Source: an uncultured Granulosicoccus sp. (GTDB taxonomy: Bacteria; Pseudomonadota; Gammaproteobacteria; Granulosicoccales; Granulosicoccaceae). From it: DNA of 54,603 nucleotides. A program made the position numbers and the translations under genes. Under the pieces are notes generated by a model. It was not told where the DNA came from. It saw nothing but the letters and a program-made list of their open reading frames with translations, and made no database searches. Below are positions 33,743-44,500 of the stretch, piece by piece. Numbering within the stretch: position 1 is the stretch's first letter; each line of letters begins with the position of its first letter. The DNA is taken from contig CALKLO010000093.1 of NCBI GenBank assembly GCA_937991945.1, forward strand, positions 1 to 54,603, in the 5' to 3' direction.

Positions 33743-35446
33743 ATGGCAACGATTACACGGGCAGCTTATGCCGAAATGTTTGGTCCAACGACTGGCGATA
33801 GAGTCCGTCTGGCAGATACCTCACTGTGGATAAAAGTAGAAGACGATAAAACAACCTACGGAGAGGAAGTTAAATTTGGTGGTGGCAAGGTCATTCGTGA
33901 TGGCATGGGACAGTGTCAACTGGAATCTGCCGACATCGTGGATACGGTTATCACCAATGCGCTCATAGTCGATCATTGGGGCATCGTTAAAGCAGACGTG
34001 GGTCTTAAAGGTGGCCGAATACACGCCATTGGTAAAGCAGGCAACCCTGATATACAGCCTGCGGTTACCATCGCGGTAGGTCCGGGTACGGAGGTTATCG
34101 CGGGTGAGGGCATGATCCTGACTGCGGGTGGCATTGACGCGCACATCCACTTTATATGTCCACAGCAAATCGAAGAAGCGCTGTGCTCGGGTATAACAAC
34201 GATGTTGGGTGGTGGGACGGGGCCTGCAACAGGCACCAACGCGACAACGTGTACTCCGGGTCCTTGGCATATCCACCGTATGTTGCAAGCATCGGATGCC
34301 TTCACCATGAACTTAGGTTTTTTGGGTAAAGGCAATGCCAGCCTTCCTGGCCCATTGCGCGAGCAGATAACCGCAGGCGCCATTGGCCTTAAGCTGCACG
34401 AAGATTGGGGCACAACGCCTGCAGCTATTGACTGCTGCTTAGGCGTTGCAGACGAAATGGATATACAAGTGGCGATACACACCGATACGCTGAATGAATC
34501 GGGTTTTGTTGAGCATTCACTGGCGGCCATGAAAGGGAGAACGATTCACACCTATCACACTGAAGGTGCGGGTGGCGGCCATGCTCCTGACATTATCAAG
34601 GCTTGTGGGCAACCGAATGTTCTTCCGTCGTCAACCAATCCAACACGTCCCTACACGATCAACACTATCGACGAGCATTTGGATATGCTGATGGTCTGCC
34701 ATCATCTAGACCCCTCTATCGCAGAAGACGTGGCTTTTGCAGAGTCTCGTATTCGCCGTGAAACCATTGCTGCTGAAGACATATTGCAAGATCTAGGTGC
34801 CTTCTCCATGATCGCGTCCGATTCTCAAGCGATGGGGCGAGTGGGCGAAGTGGTTTGCCGTACCTGGCAGACGGCTCATAAAATGCGCGAGCAGCGAGGG
34901 TCTTTAGCAGGCGACCCGCGCGATTCAGACAACGAGCGTGTTAAACGATACATCAGTAAGTACACAATCAATCCGGCTATTAGCCATGGTATCGCCCACG
35001 AAGTAGGCTCAGTTGAAGTGGGTAAGCTTGCCGATCTTGTTTTATGGAAGCCAGCATTTTTTGGTAGTAAGCCGACAATGATTATCAAAGGTGGAATGAT
35101 AGCAACGGCTGCCATGGGTGATCCTAATGCTTCAATTCCAACACCTCAACCGGTTCATTACCGGCCAATGTTTGCAGCGTTTGGTGGGGCGCGATCATCT
35201 ACGTCATTAACGTTTCTTTCAGAGGCCGCCTTACAAGCTGATGTTGCAGGTCAGCTGGATTTAAAACACAACGTTGCAGCTGTTAAGAATTGCCGAGAAA
35301 TTGGTAAAGCTGACATGATCAGAAACGATTGGCAGCCAGATATAAGCGTTGATTCACAAACGTATCAAGTCAGAGCAGACGGAGAGCTCTTGGAATGTGA
35401 GCCTGCGACATCCTTACCGTTAGCCCAGCTATATCAATTGTTTTAA
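33743..35446 (+). CDS. ureC: Urease alpha (catalytic) subunit
   Basis: A 567-residue urease catalytic subunit from ATG 33743, which has AGGAGAAG upstream; ATG 33692 lies inside ureAB and is not the real start. Nickel ligands and active-site residues fall at the canonical Klebsiella positions: H134 and H136 (DAHIHF), the carbamylated K217 (GLKLHEDWG), H246 (AIHTD), H272 ([10 protein letters not shown]) and the flap H320 (MVCHHLD). It hydrolyses urea to ammonia and carbamate. All key residues are present, so it should be active. Confidence 0.97.
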   Translation: MATITRAAYAEMFGPTTGDRVRLADTSLWIKVEDDKTTYGEEVKFGGGKVIRDGMGQCQLESADIVDTVITNALIVDHWGIVKADVGLKGGRIHAIGKAGNPDIQPAVTIAVGPGTEVIAGEGMILTAGGIDAHIHFICPQQIEEALCSGITTMLGGGTGPATGTNATTCTPGPWHIHRMLQASDAFTMNLGFLGKGNASLPGPLREQITAGAIGLKLHEDWGTTPAAIDCCLGVADEMDIQVAIHTDTLNESGFVEHSLAAMKGRTIHTYHTEGAGGGHAPDIIKACGQPNVLPSSTNPTRPYTINTIDEHLDMLMVCHHLDPSIAEDVAFAESRIRRETIAAEDILQDLGAFSMIASDSQAMGRVGEVVCRTWQTAHKMREQRGSLAGDPRDSDNERVKRYISKYTINPAISHGIAHEVGSVEVGKLADLVLWKPAFFGSKPTMIIKGGMIATAAMGDPNASIPTPQPVHYRPMFAAFGGARSSTSLTFLSEAALQADVAGQLDLKHNVAAVKNCREIGKADMIRNDWQPDISVDSQTYQVRADGELLECEPATSLPLAQLYQLF

Positions 35447-35448
35447 TC

Positions 35449-35922
35449 ATGTTAATTTTCTCTGAACTCGTTGATACCCTAGATACCCCGAAGCATCAGG
35501 TAGCGTTGTCTTTTCATGAACGCACAAAAGGGCGCATACGAATAACCACCCTAGCGGGGCTCGATGCAGGCATTCATATAGAGCGTGGTCAGATTTTGAA
35601 CAATGGCCAAAAGCTATTAAGTGACACAGGTGAGGTATTGGAAGTTCTCGCCATGGCTGAAAGCGTTAGTCTTGCCACAACGGACTCATCATTGTTATTT
35701 GCCAAGGCGTGTTATCACGTAGGCAATAGGCACGCTGAGGTACAGATTGGTGATCAAGAGCTCGTATATCTACATGACCATGTCATGGATGACATGCTTC
35801 GTCAGTTAGGGCTTGACGTCAGTGCGCAACAACTGCCTTTTCAACCTGAGAATGGTGCGTACGCAGCTGGTTCGCATTCGCATGGGCATTCACACGATCA
35901 CTCAGAGCCTCATGAGCACTGA
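35449..35922 (+). CDS. ureE: Urease nickel metallochaperone UreE
   Basis: A 157-residue UreE with the family pattern RTKGRIRITTLAG, GNRHAEVQI and VYLHDHVMDDMLRQLG, and a histidine-rich C terminus (HSHGHSHDHSEPHEH) that should bind several nickel ions. It delivers nickel to the UreDFG complex. It starts two bases after ureC and its end overlaps ureF by 11 bases. Confidence 0.94.
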   Translation: MLIFSELVDTLDTPKHQVALSFHERTKGRIRITTLAGLDAGIHIERGQILNNGQKLLSDTGEVLEVLAMAESVSLATTDSSLLFAKACYHVGNRHAEVQIGDQELVYLHDHVMDDMLRQLGLDVSAQQLPFQPENGAYAAGSHSHGHSHDHSEPHEH

Positions 35923-36595
35923 TCTTTCTCCTTTAGCGCATTTGCGATTACTGCAACTATTGAGTCCAGTTCTGCCGGTCGGTAGCTTTAGTTACTCGCA
36001 AGGTCTTGAATGGGCGGTGCATGCACAGTGGGTGACAAATGTAGACGATTTTCGGCGTTGGATACTTGAGTGGGTTGATGGTCCCTTAGCGCAGCAAGAT
36101 CTACCGCTACTTCAAAGGCTCTACGGCGTGAGTCAAGCGAATGATAGCGATGCGTTGATACAGTGGAGTCAGTTTGTGTTGGCAACTCGTGACACTCGTG
36201 AGCTACGAGACGAGGAAGTGACGAGAGCGAATGCGTATCTTAGAGTGCTGAAGGGGCTTTGCTCTGACTCAGATAATGTGCCGCAAGAGGCTCTAAAAAT
36301 TACCCCGCTAGCCAGCATTGCATGGGCAGCAGCGCAGTGGGAAATTCCGCTTGCGTCGTTGCAACTGGCCTATGCACACAATTGGTTGGAAAATGTCGTA
36401 GCCAATGGCATAAAGTTAATTCCATTGGGGCAGTCGCTTGGCCAGCAGCTTATACATGAGGTGTCACCTCAACTAATTAATGCCATTAACTACAGCGAAA
36501 CCGTTAATGATGACGATATCGGTTTTAGTATGCCTGCCGTTAGTATGGCCAGCAGCTCGCACGAAACTCAATACTCTCGTTTGTACCGATCTTAG
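35912..36595 (+). CDS. ureF: Urease accessory protein UreF
   Basis: A 227-residue UreF starting at ATG 35912 inside the histidine tail of ureE. The LLSPVLPVGSFSYSQGLEWAV block near the N terminus is diagnostic, with TRDTRELRDEE later. It bridges UreD and UreG. ATG 35912 gives the usual UreF N terminus; starts further upstream in the same frame run through ureE. Confidence 0.92.
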   Translation: MSTDLSPLAHLRLLQLLSPVLPVGSFSYSQGLEWAVHAQWVTNVDDFRRWILEWVDGPLAQQDLPLLQRLYGVSQANDSDALIQWSQFVLATRDTRELRDEEVTRANAYLRVLKGLCSDSDNVPQEALKITPLASIAWAAAQWEIPLASLQLAYAHNWLENVVANGIKLIPLGQSLGQQLIHEVSPQLINAINYSETVNDDDIGFSMPAVSMASSSHETQYSRLYRS

Positions 36596-36601
36596 AAAAC
36601 C

Positions 36602-37219
36602 ATGAAAAAGAAAAACCCCTTAAGAGTTGGCTTGGGCGGACCTGTTGGTACAGGTAAGACCTCAACACTGGATGCTTTGTGTAAACACATGAGTCGCGAT
36701 TACAGCATTGCTGTGGTTACCAACGACATCTATACCCGTGAAGACGCGGACTTTCTCGTAAGAAGCCAAGCACTACCTTCTGAGCGAATCATAGGCGTGG
36801 AAACCGGCGGGTGTCCTCATACTGCTATCCGTGAAGATGCTTCTATGAATCTTGCTGCCATAGATCAATTGCAAGAGAAATTCGATGATCTGGATATCGT
36901 GTTTATAGAGAGTGGTGGCGACAACCTAGCTGCTACCTTCAGTCCAGAGCTGGCTGATTTGACCTTGTACATCATCGATGTTGCACAAGGTGAGGAGATT
37001 CCGCGTAAAGGGGGTCCTGGAATTACCCGGTCCGACTTGTTGATCATCAATAAAACTGACTTGGCCCCATACGTTGATGTATCGCTAGATGTGATGCGAA
37101 GCGACACCGCGCGTATGAGAGGGGATAAACCTTTCGTGTTTACCAGTATTAAGCACGGTGATGGACTGGAAGAAATTAGCCAATTCATCGTTCATGAAGG
37201 CATGTTGTCAAAGGCCTAA
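36602..37219 (+). CDS. ureG: Urease accessory GTPase UreG
   Basis: A 205-residue SIMIBI GTPase with P-loop GPVGTGKTS, the [17 protein letters not shown] block including the CPH nickel-binding motif, [17 protein letters not shown] and the NKTDL guanine-specificity motif. GTP hydrolysis drives nickel insertion into urease. It is the last gene of the operon; the 93-base gap after it shows no clear terminator. Confidence 0.95.
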   Translation: MKKKNPLRVGLGGPVGTGKTSTLDALCKHMSRDYSIAVVTNDIYTREDADFLVRSQALPSERIIGVETGGCPHTAIREDASMNLAAIDQLQEKFDDLDIVFIESGGDNLAATFSPELADLTLYIIDVAQGEEIPRKGGPGITRSDLLIINKTDLAPYVDVSLDVMRSDTARMRGDKPFVFTSIKHGDGLEEISQFIVHEGMLSKA

Positions 37220-37312
37220 CCCTGGTTCCATATGAGTTTTGCTTGTAAGCCCCTTATTGTGCGATTAGAGCCGGTATGATTCTAAGCACACGGTAAATGC
37301 GGGATAATCGCG

Positions 37313-37942
37313 ATGAGCATCACCCTTTATACGTCGGAGACCAGTATCGGCATGGTGTCCCATATTGCGTTGGAAGAATCTGGGCTCGAATACGAGCTTA
37401 TTGCTATGGACTTCTCTAGCCAGCAGCAATCTAGTCAAGAATACCTACGTATAAACCCGAAAGCGCGGGTTCCTTCGCTGGTAGCGCCACAAGGCGTCAT
37501 CACTGAGACGCCAGCAATTTTGACTTATCTGGCTCAGCTATCGCCAGAATCGGCTATTGGTTTGCCTAGTGATCTATTTATTCAGGCACAAATTCAGTCG
37601 TTTAACGCCTACCTGTGCTCTACCGTCCATGTGGCGCACGCACACAAGCAGCGCGGTAAACGTTGGGTAGACAATGAGGTGGCCTTAAAAGCGATGACTG
37701 AGAACGTCCCAATAACTATGGCCTTGTGTTTCGACATGATCGAACACAGTATGTTGCAGGGTCCTTGGGTTCATGGAGACATGTTTTCAATCAGTGATCC
37801 GTACTTGTATCGAATATCCAGTTGGGCGGCGGCTGATGGGGTGAACATTGACGACTACCCCACTATTAAGGCACATCGATCAGCAATGGCTGCAAGATCA
37901 TCAGTCCAGACAGTAGAAGCATTCTTTCGGTCAGTATCTTAA
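37313..37942 (+). CDS. Glutathione S-transferase family protein
   Basis: A 209-residue protein with an N-terminal thioredoxin-like domain (ITLYTSETSIGMVSHIALEESG, INPKARVPSLV with the cis-Pro, ITETPAILTYLAQ) and an all-helical C-terminal GST domain ending in a WAAADGVNIDDYPTI block. Family members conjugate glutathione or act in redox balance. Substrate unknown. It is 15 bases upstream of msrB, so it probably belongs to the same oxidative-defence unit. Confidence 0.8.
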   Translation: MSITLYTSETSIGMVSHIALEESGLEYELIAMDFSSQQQSSQEYLRINPKARVPSLVAPQGVITETPAILTYLAQLSPESAIGLPSDLFIQAQIQSFNAYLCSTVHVAHAHKQRGKRWVDNEVALKAMTENVPITMALCFDMIEHSMLQGPWVHGDMFSISDPYLYRISSWAAADGVNIDDYPTIKAHRSAMAARSSVQTVEAFFRSVS

Positions 37943-37957
37943 ACAGGTTCTTATCCT

Positions 37958-38407
37958 ATGAACAAATATGAAAAATCAGAGGCAGCTATTGCTGCACTGA
38001 CACCTGAGCAATTCAGAGTGACCCAGCAAGATGGTACTGAAAGGCCTGGTACCGGACAGTACTTAGCTAACAAGGAGCCGGGTGTCTATGTCGACATCGT
38101 ATCGGGTGAGCCGCTATTTGCCTCTTCCGACAAATTTGACTCAGGTTGTGGGTGGCCCAGCTTTACCAAGCCGATTACACCCGTGTATGTGCAAGAGTTA
38201 GTAGACGATTCTCTGGGGATGCGGCGAACCGAAGTACGTTCTGCTAGCGGCGACTCGCACCTGGGGCATGTATTTAACGATGGTCCGCAAGAGCGAGGAG
38301 GGTTGCGCTATTGCATTAATTCAGCATCACTTAAGTTTATTCACCGTAACGATATGGAAAGTGAAGGCTACGGTGAGTATCTTGATCAAGTTGAGGAGAT
38401 TGGATAA
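37958..38407 (+). CDS. msrB: Peptide methionine (R)-S-oxide reductase
   Basis: A 149-residue MsrB with [19 protein letters not shown] and the catalytic Cys in RYCINSASL. It reduces methionine-R-sulfoxide in proteins. The two CxxC pairs that bind structural zinc in many MsrB proteins are missing ([13 protein letters not shown] at the first site), so this is a zinc-free type. Its stop overlaps the msrA start by one base (TAATG). Confidence 0.92.
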   Translation: MNKYEKSEAAIAALTPEQFRVTQQDGTERPGTGQYLANKEPGVYVDIVSGEPLFASSDKFDSGCGWPSFTKPITPVYVQELVDDSLGMRRTEVRSASGDSHLGHVFNDGPQERGGLRYCINSASLKFIHRNDMESEGYGEYLDQVEEIG

Positions 38408-38916
38408 TGAGTCATGAGAGAACAGTGTTGGCTGGTGGCTGCTTTTGGGGTATGCAGGAGCTTATAAGGAAACTACCTGGGGTTGTTTCTACACGCGTTG
38501 GATACACTGGAGGTGATGTGCCTAATGCGACTTACCCGAACCATGGAACACATGCTGAAGCTATTGAGATTGTGTTCGATAACGAACTGACTAGCTATCG
38601 AACCATGCTGGAGTTCTTTTTTCAAATCCATGACCCTTCTACTAAAAATCAGCAAGGCAATGATCGGGGTACTTCCTACCGATCCGCTATTTACACTGAG
38701 AATCAAGAGCAGAACCAAATTGCCTTAGATACCATTGCCGATGTAGACGCATCAGGATTGTGGCCCGGACCGGTAGTGACTGAGATTGAAGCTGTGGGAG
38801 ATTTCTGGGAAGCTGAACCTGAACACCAAGATTACCTAGAACGACTGCCACACGGGTATACCTGCCATTTTGTTCGACCGGGTTGGGTGCTGCCTAAGCG
38901 ATCAGCGACAGCTTGA
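38407..38916 (+). CDS. msrA: Peptide methionine (S)-S-oxide reductase
   Basis: A 169-residue MsrA with the catalytic GGCFWGMQ motif, [12 protein letters not shown] and [10 protein letters not shown]. It reduces methionine-S-sulfoxide and complements MsrB. It is coupled to msrB by a one-base overlap. It converges on the SDR gene with only two bases between the stop codons and no obvious terminator. Confidence 0.93.
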   Translation: MSHERTVLAGGCFWGMQELIRKLPGVVSTRVGYTGGDVPNATYPNHGTHAEAIEIVFDNELTSYRTMLEFFFQIHDPSTKNQQGNDRGTSYRSAIYTENQEQNQIALDTIADVDASGLWPGPVVTEIEAVGDFWEAEPEHQDYLERLPHGYTCHFVRPGWVLPKRSATA

Positions 38917-38918
38917 TA

Positions 38919-39689
38919 TCACTGGGCCGCCGGCAATCCAACCGCTGCGCGGCCTTGCGGTGTTTTGATTGAAAAATCGCCGCCGTCATATGTTCGAGCG
39001 TCGTCAGTGCAAAGCCACACTATTGCCTCGGCTGCAGTCTCTGGCGATATGTGAGTAGACCAGTCTAGTTGGCTAACTGGATTAATATTTGAATCAGCAA
39101 TACTTCTCTGCATTTGTGTTGCCACCGTTCCTGGGGACAAGCCGACGCAGTGAATACCATCGGCTTCATTTTCTTTATGAACACATTGGGTCAATGATAA
39201 AACAGCGGCTTTGGTCGAGCAGTAGTGTGACCAACCCTCCAGCGCATTAGAAGCGGCCCCAGAAGAGATATTAACGATTATTCCACCGTTACGTTTCATG
39301 AGTGGAATGGCAGCGCGTATGCCGTGAAATACACCTTTGACATTGACGTCGACAACGTCCCCCCAAGCCAGCGGGTCAGCATCTTCAATACGCGCAACAG
39401 GATCAATGGTCCCAGCATTGTTAACCAAGATATCTAACGAACCGAATTTCTCGATGGCTTGATTAAATGCGTCGCTAACGTTCTGCCAGTTTGAGACATC
39501 GCACGGTAATGCCAAAGCCGACTCGCCGATATCTTGCGCAATTCTAGAAATATCGCTTTGACTACGTGCTAATAGAACAACGTTGGCTCCCGCTTTTGCA
39601 AGGCGTCGTATTGCAGCCTCACCAATTCCTCGGCTTGCCCCTGTGACTATTGCGGTTTTTCCTGAGAGGTTAATATGGTCATTAATCAT
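38919..39689 (-). CDS. Short-chain dehydrogenase/reductase (SDR)
   Basis: About 256 residues, with TGASRGIGEAA, an LLARS segment that may favour NADP, NNAGTIDP, the catalytic SSGAAS Ser and YCSTK Tyr-Lys pair, and SPGTVATQM. A C-terminal GGDFSIKTPQGR block is present. Starting at ATG 39689 is better than TTG 39761, which would overlap the MATE gene. It is the last gene of a cupin-MATE-SDR minus-strand group. Substrate unknown. Confidence 0.8.
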   Translation of the reverse strand: MINDHINLSGKTAIVTGASRGIGEAAIRRLAKAGANVVLLARSQSDISRIAQDIGESALALPCDVSNWQNVSDAFNQAIEKFGSLDILVNNAGTIDPVARIEDADPLAWGDVVDVNVKGVFHGIRAAIPLMKRNGGIIVNISSGAASNALEGWSHYCSTKAAVLSLTQCVHKENEADGIHCVGLSPGTVATQMQRSIADSNINPVSQLDWSTHISPETAAEAIVWLCTDDARTYDGGDFSIKTPQGRAAVGLPAAQ

Positions 39690-39733
39690 AGATAGTGCCG
39701 ATGCAGAAAGTGAGGTAAATGTGAATAGCGCAG

Positions 39734-41080
39734 TTAGCTCTGTATGAGTCTGTTTTTCCAAGTTCCGCTGCGCATACGCAGGTGAAACGGTATCGCTTTT
39801 AGAAGCTCTTCAAAGAGAACCAAGGAGAATACCCAGAACACAGAGACATCCAATACTAAGACGCACAATAAAGAGGCTGGAACGGTAAATAACCACTGAG
39901 TGGAGACATGCACCTTAAAGGCATAAGCGGCCTGTCCCCCGGCGCGCAGGACGTTTCCACAGATCGTGTTAGACGCCTTAGTGAAGGGTAGTAGTATTAA
40001 TAACGGTAGCAGTGTCCAAACAACATCGATGGTCTGCTGTTGAAGCTCAGGATAAATGATGCTGAATAGAAAGGGGATGGCGCTGTAAATCAGTGCAACA
40101 AGAACGGCAAGATATAAGGCAACGCGCCAGGACCTACCAACGAAACTGTCTAACATTTCGAATCTGTTTTGGCCCAATAACTGACCCACTAATATGCCTG
40201 TTGCTTGAGCCCATGCAGTGATCATCATGCCTCCAATCCGTATCCAAAGATACAGTATGGTTAAGGCGGCAAATTCGTGAGTGCTTAATTGGCTGTATAT
40301 CATCAAGCAAACAGACATGGCCATACTCATGCTGATAAAGGTGCCCGCAATAGGTAGCGCGTTTTCTAAATGTTGTTTAACAGAATCGACGATGTTGTCG
40401 TGCAGCCAGCCTGAACTCAATAAATATTGGTATTTAAAGTAGGCTAAGCAAGCTATCAGAAATAGCGTTCTGAACGTGACGGCTGCTGCGCTTCCGATAG
40501 CGGCTCCCGCTAAGCCGTATTCTGGAAATCCTGCCTTACCGTATATGAGTAGGTAACTTATTACGGCATTGAAGGGTAGTTCTATCATCTTGCTGAAGAA
40601 CGGAAGTTTGGGTCTTCCTGTGGCATTAAAGAAGACACTCATGTTCTGGCACAGAGCAACGCCGAAAATAACAATTGTGAAAATGGTGAGGTAGCTACTG
40701 GCAAGTGTTGCCACTTCAGGGGCTTTTGCCAAAAAACCAACAATGGCTTTGTGTTGGGTCAGAATAAGCAACGTGCCGGTTGTTGCAATGACAACGGCGA
40801 TGATTGAACCTGACCAAAAGCTAGATTTTAATGCAAGCTTATTATCGGCACCAAATGCCTGTGCAACAAGAATTTGGGTGCCGTTAGATAGCGCAAATAG
40901 CACCCCAAGAATAAGTCCACCAATGCTCGTGGCAATGCCCATTGCGGCCAAAGCCTGCTCTCCGAGAGCGCCCACTAAAATAGTGTCAACGATCAGAGTG
41001 GCCTGCAGGAGAATCGCATTCATGGCCATAGGCCATGCTAGTGAGTAAACGGTACTATTGGTAGGATTTTCTAAGATCAT
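39734..41080 (-). CDS. MATE family multidrug efflux transporter
   Basis: A 448-residue membrane protein with about twelve hydrophobic helices. It has the MATE pattern in both halves: QATLIVDTILVGALGEQALAAMGIA near the N terminus and ATGILVGQLLGQNRFE in the second half. MATE proteins export cationic compounds in exchange for H+ or Na+. It lies 36 bases downstream of the cupin gene on the same strand and is probably co-transcribed with it and with the SDR gene. Confidence 0.88.
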   Translation of the reverse strand: MILENPTNSTVYSLAWPMAMNAILLQATLIVDTILVGALGEQALAAMGIATSIGGLILGVLFALSNGTQILVAQAFGADNKLALKSSFWSGSIIAVVIATTGTLLILTQHKAIVGFLAKAPEVATLASSYLTIFTIVIFGVALCQNMSVFFNATGRPKLPFFSKMIELPFNAVISYLLIYGKAGFPEYGLAGAAIGSAAAVTFRTLFLIACLAYFKYQYLLSSGWLHDNIVDSVKQHLENALPIAGTFISMSMAMSVCLMIYSQLSTHEFAALTILYLWIRIGGMMITAWAQATGILVGQLLGQNRFEMLDSFVGRSWRVALYLAVLVALIYSAIPFLFSIIYPELQQQTIDVVWTLLPLLILLPFTKASNTICGNVLRAGGQAAYAFKVHVSTQWLFTVPASLLCVLVLDVSVFWVFSLVLFEELLKAIPFHLRMRSGTWKNRLIQS

Positions 41081-41116
41081 CTCAGTGTGGATGATCGCAC
41101 TACTTGCACGTGATGC

Positions 41117-41461
41117 CTATGCAAGAAAATCCTCTCTCATTGGTGTGAATACATCAATGAGTATGCCTTCAGTTATTGCCACGGCTCCGTGTAATTGGTT
41201 GGATGGCACAAGAAAGCTGTCTCCCGTTCGGAGTATTTTAACGACGCCATTAATAGTGAGTTCGAATTCACCACTTTCCACATAGCTACATTGGATGTGT
41301 GGGTGAGAGTGAGCAACACCAATGGCACCGGCTTGGAATTCAATTTTAGCCATCATGACCTGATTTTCATAGGTGAGTAGCTTGCGTCTTATGCCATCAC
41401 CGAGGTCTTCCCACTCAACATCGGAATCGTGAACATAGCTACCTGTTGTTGTCTGATCCAT
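41117..41461 (-). CDS. Small cupin-domain protein
   Basis: About 114 residues with one cupin barrel: metal-binding motif 1 HSHPHIQCSYVESGEFEL and motif 2 GDSFLVPSNQLHGA. Single cupins of this kind are sugar or small-molecule binding proteins or isomerases. ATG 41461 is chosen; upstream in-frame codons would add about 30 residues of unlikely sequence. It leads the cupin-MATE-SDR group, so its ligand may be the exported or modified compound, but this is speculation. Confidence 0.75.
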   Translation of the reverse strand: MDQTTTGSYVHDSDVEWEDLGDGIRRKLLTYENQVMMAKIEFQAGAIGVAHSHPHIQCSYVESGEFELTINGVVKILRTGDSFLVPSNQLHGAVAITEGILIDVFTPMREDFLA

Positions 41462-41596
41462 GCTGGCGTTAGTTCCTAAGATGGGTGTTGTACTTGGATG
41501 AAATCCAACGAAGCTAACTACAATACTAGTATCTGAAAATATCGTCAACAAGCCATCAAATCCGACTTACGAACTCCGATGCAAAGGTGTCATTGA

Positions 41597-44500
41597 CTAG
41601 TCAATGACTGTGCTTGCGACGCTGTTAAATATGGCGTCGAACCGCTCTGGTTCATGTAGATAGAACCCTTGAGCGTATTGAATGCCCATATCGCTAACGA
41701 GATCGAGCGTCTCCTGAGAGTGAACGTGTGCAGCCAGAGTGGATATGTTCATAATTTGAGCGACATCAATAATAGATCTAACGGCTGATGCATCTATGGG
41801 GTTGTGCCTCATGCCTTTTATGAATTCGCCGTCAATTTTAATAAAATCAACTACCAGGCTATTCAAGTATTTGTAGGTTGGGGCATTTGCGCCGAAATGA
41901 TCAAGAGCGACTCTGACGCTGAGTGATCTAACTTGGCGGATGAAATTAGCAACATCAGTAAAATTTGTGACTACGGCAGTTTCAGTAATATCAAAACACA
42001 GACGGCTACAGACCTCAGGACCCACTTGAGCCAGTAATGTTAACGTTTTTTCTTGGAAAGCTAGGTCTCCTACAGACTGTGCTGACAGGTTGATGCACAG
42101 GGTATCAACCTTTGATAATTCAACACTGTTAGATAATTCGTTTGTCACTTGCGTTAACACCCATGAGTCTATGCGTGTTGCGATACTGAAGCGCTCGGCT
42201 GCAGGTAAAAACGAATTGGGGGGGATGAGGCTGCCATCTTCATCGTCCATTCGAATAAGCACCTCGGCATACACGCCCGCATGCGCCGCCGACAAATCGG
42301 TGATCTTTTGGGCATGAAGCACGAACCCGTCGTTACTTATTGCTTGGGCTAATTTGTTCGCCCATTGGGTATCTTCCTGCCTGGCCCGCACAAGTTTGTC
42401 AGTATCAAACCAAACGTGAACTCGGTTTCGACCTGCATCTTTGGCAGCGTAGCAAGCACTATCTGCCGCTTGGGTAGCCGCTTCGATATTTGTCCATCGA
42501 GTGTCCAGTGGGACGAGACCTATACTTGTGCCTATACGAAAGCGACGCTCCTCATGGACAAAACTATATTCGTCCATGCGCTGGCAAATACGTTGAGCCA
42601 CAGCTTGAGCATTGGCGGTATCAACGTTATCTAGAATGATACCGAACTCATCGCCACCAAGACGAGCAACGACATCTTTGCTCGTGACATTGTTACTTAA
42701 TAGTTTGGCGATTTGTTGTAGCAGTAAATCACCTTCTGCATGACCGCACGCATCGTTGACCAACTTGAATTGATCAAGGTCGATATACATAAGCGAGTGC
42801 GTACGAGTACTCTTGTGGGCATCGTCAAGCGCTAGTTGTAGGCGAGACTCAAACTCGATTCGGTTGACCAACCCCGTGAGAGAATCGTGAGTAGCGCGAT
42901 AATTCATCTCGTTAGTGCGTCGCCGCTGCTCAGTGACATCTTTAAAGATAAGAATAGCGCCTAGCAAATCGCCCGACTTGTTAAAGATGGGGGCAGCTGA
43001 TTCCTCAATACCTAGTTCATGGCCATCCTTAGCAATAAGAATGGTTTGATCGGTGGGTGTTATGACTTGTTCTTGAAGTAGACACGCATCAATCGGGCTT
43101 GAAAGCTCACAACGATTGCTTTGAGCGATAATATTAAATACGTGAGCAACGGGTTTATGTATGGCATCGTTTGATAGCCAGCCTGTCATTTGTTCTGCAG
43201 CGGGGTTCAACCAAGTAATTTTCCCCTTGTTGTCCGCGGTTATGACTGCATCTCCAATGGATTGAAGCGTCACTTGCAACAACTCGTGTTTTTTAATGAT
43301 CTCTGAACGTAACGTGTGCAGTGGCGTTACGTCCCAGTTGACACCCAGAAATCGCAGTGCATTTCCTTGTGCGTCACGGGTAATTTGAGCAGTGGCTCGA
43401 ATGATGTGTATTGAAGAGTCTGGCCACAGGATACGGAACTCCGAATCAAATACTTTGGCCTGTTTGTCGTTAACAGCGTTCGTTAACGAGTTGATTGCTG
43501 ATAGGCGGTCCTCAGGGTGAACACACTGAGACCATAGATCGTAAGTGGCTTTGTTATTTTCGGAGTTAAGCCCAAACAATGCGAACATTTTTGGTGTCCA
43601 TACTAAAACGTTTGTGCCTGGATTCCAGTCCCAAACACCTATGTTCCCACTCTCTGTAGCCGTTGTTATTTGCTCGTGTGCATATTCGATAGCTTGTTGT
43701 TGTATAACTCTATCGGTAACATTTTGAAATGCGCCGACAATTCGTGCAGGGGAGCCATCGTTGACTTCAACTTGCCCGACAACTCGTACCCATATCGAAG
43801 TGCCATCGGCCTTGATCAGTGGTAGTTCTAGGTCCCAACCGCGACCGTCTCGCCTTGCACGGCTCACAGCCTCTTGAATGACGGGTCTGGCTTCAGGTGC
43901 AAAAAAGTTGAGTGTTGTTTCCAAATGTGGAGCGTAATCAACGGTTAGACCATGTATGCGGCATGTTTGATCCGACCAGATAAGGGAGTCATCTCTTAAG
44001 TCTAGTTCCCAGCCTCCGACGTCTGCTAGGGTTCCTGTTTGTTGTAACAGTGTGTTGATTTTGCGTAAGGCTTCCTGCTGAATTTTGTGGCTGGTCACGT
44101 CTTCTAGAGATCCAACAAAGCCAACGGGTTGCCCAGATTCCCCTGTTACGGCGTTTGATATGGCCCTTACATGTCTGATGACACCATTTTTGTGTTTTAT
44201 ACGAAACTCTTTGTCAAATGCTGTGTGGCTACCCACTGCTAAAGACCATTCTGTATAGACTGATTTTTTGTCATCTGGATGAATGGCATTAGCCCATCCA
44301 AAACCCATGGCTTCAGACTCAGACATATCACAGATGGTTTGCCATGTTGAATTCACGTAGTCACAACTGCCAGTTATGTCAGACTTGCAAATACCGAGAG
44401 GGGCCGATTCGCTAAGTGCCGACAGCTGGGATTCGCGCTCTTTGAGCGTGCGCGTAACATAGCGCGCTTCCAGCATTTTCACAGCAACATTTGACAGGTT

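Noticed and set aside
35813-35911. Upstream extension of ureF
   Set aside because: It would run through ureE; ATG 35912 gives the usual UreF N terminus.
35870-35919. Short CAT-rich repeat at the end of ureE as a DNA repeat
   Set aside because: It encodes the histidine tail of UreE and needs no other explanation.
37220-37312. Terminator after ureG
   Set aside because: No inverted repeat with a T-run was found in the gap.
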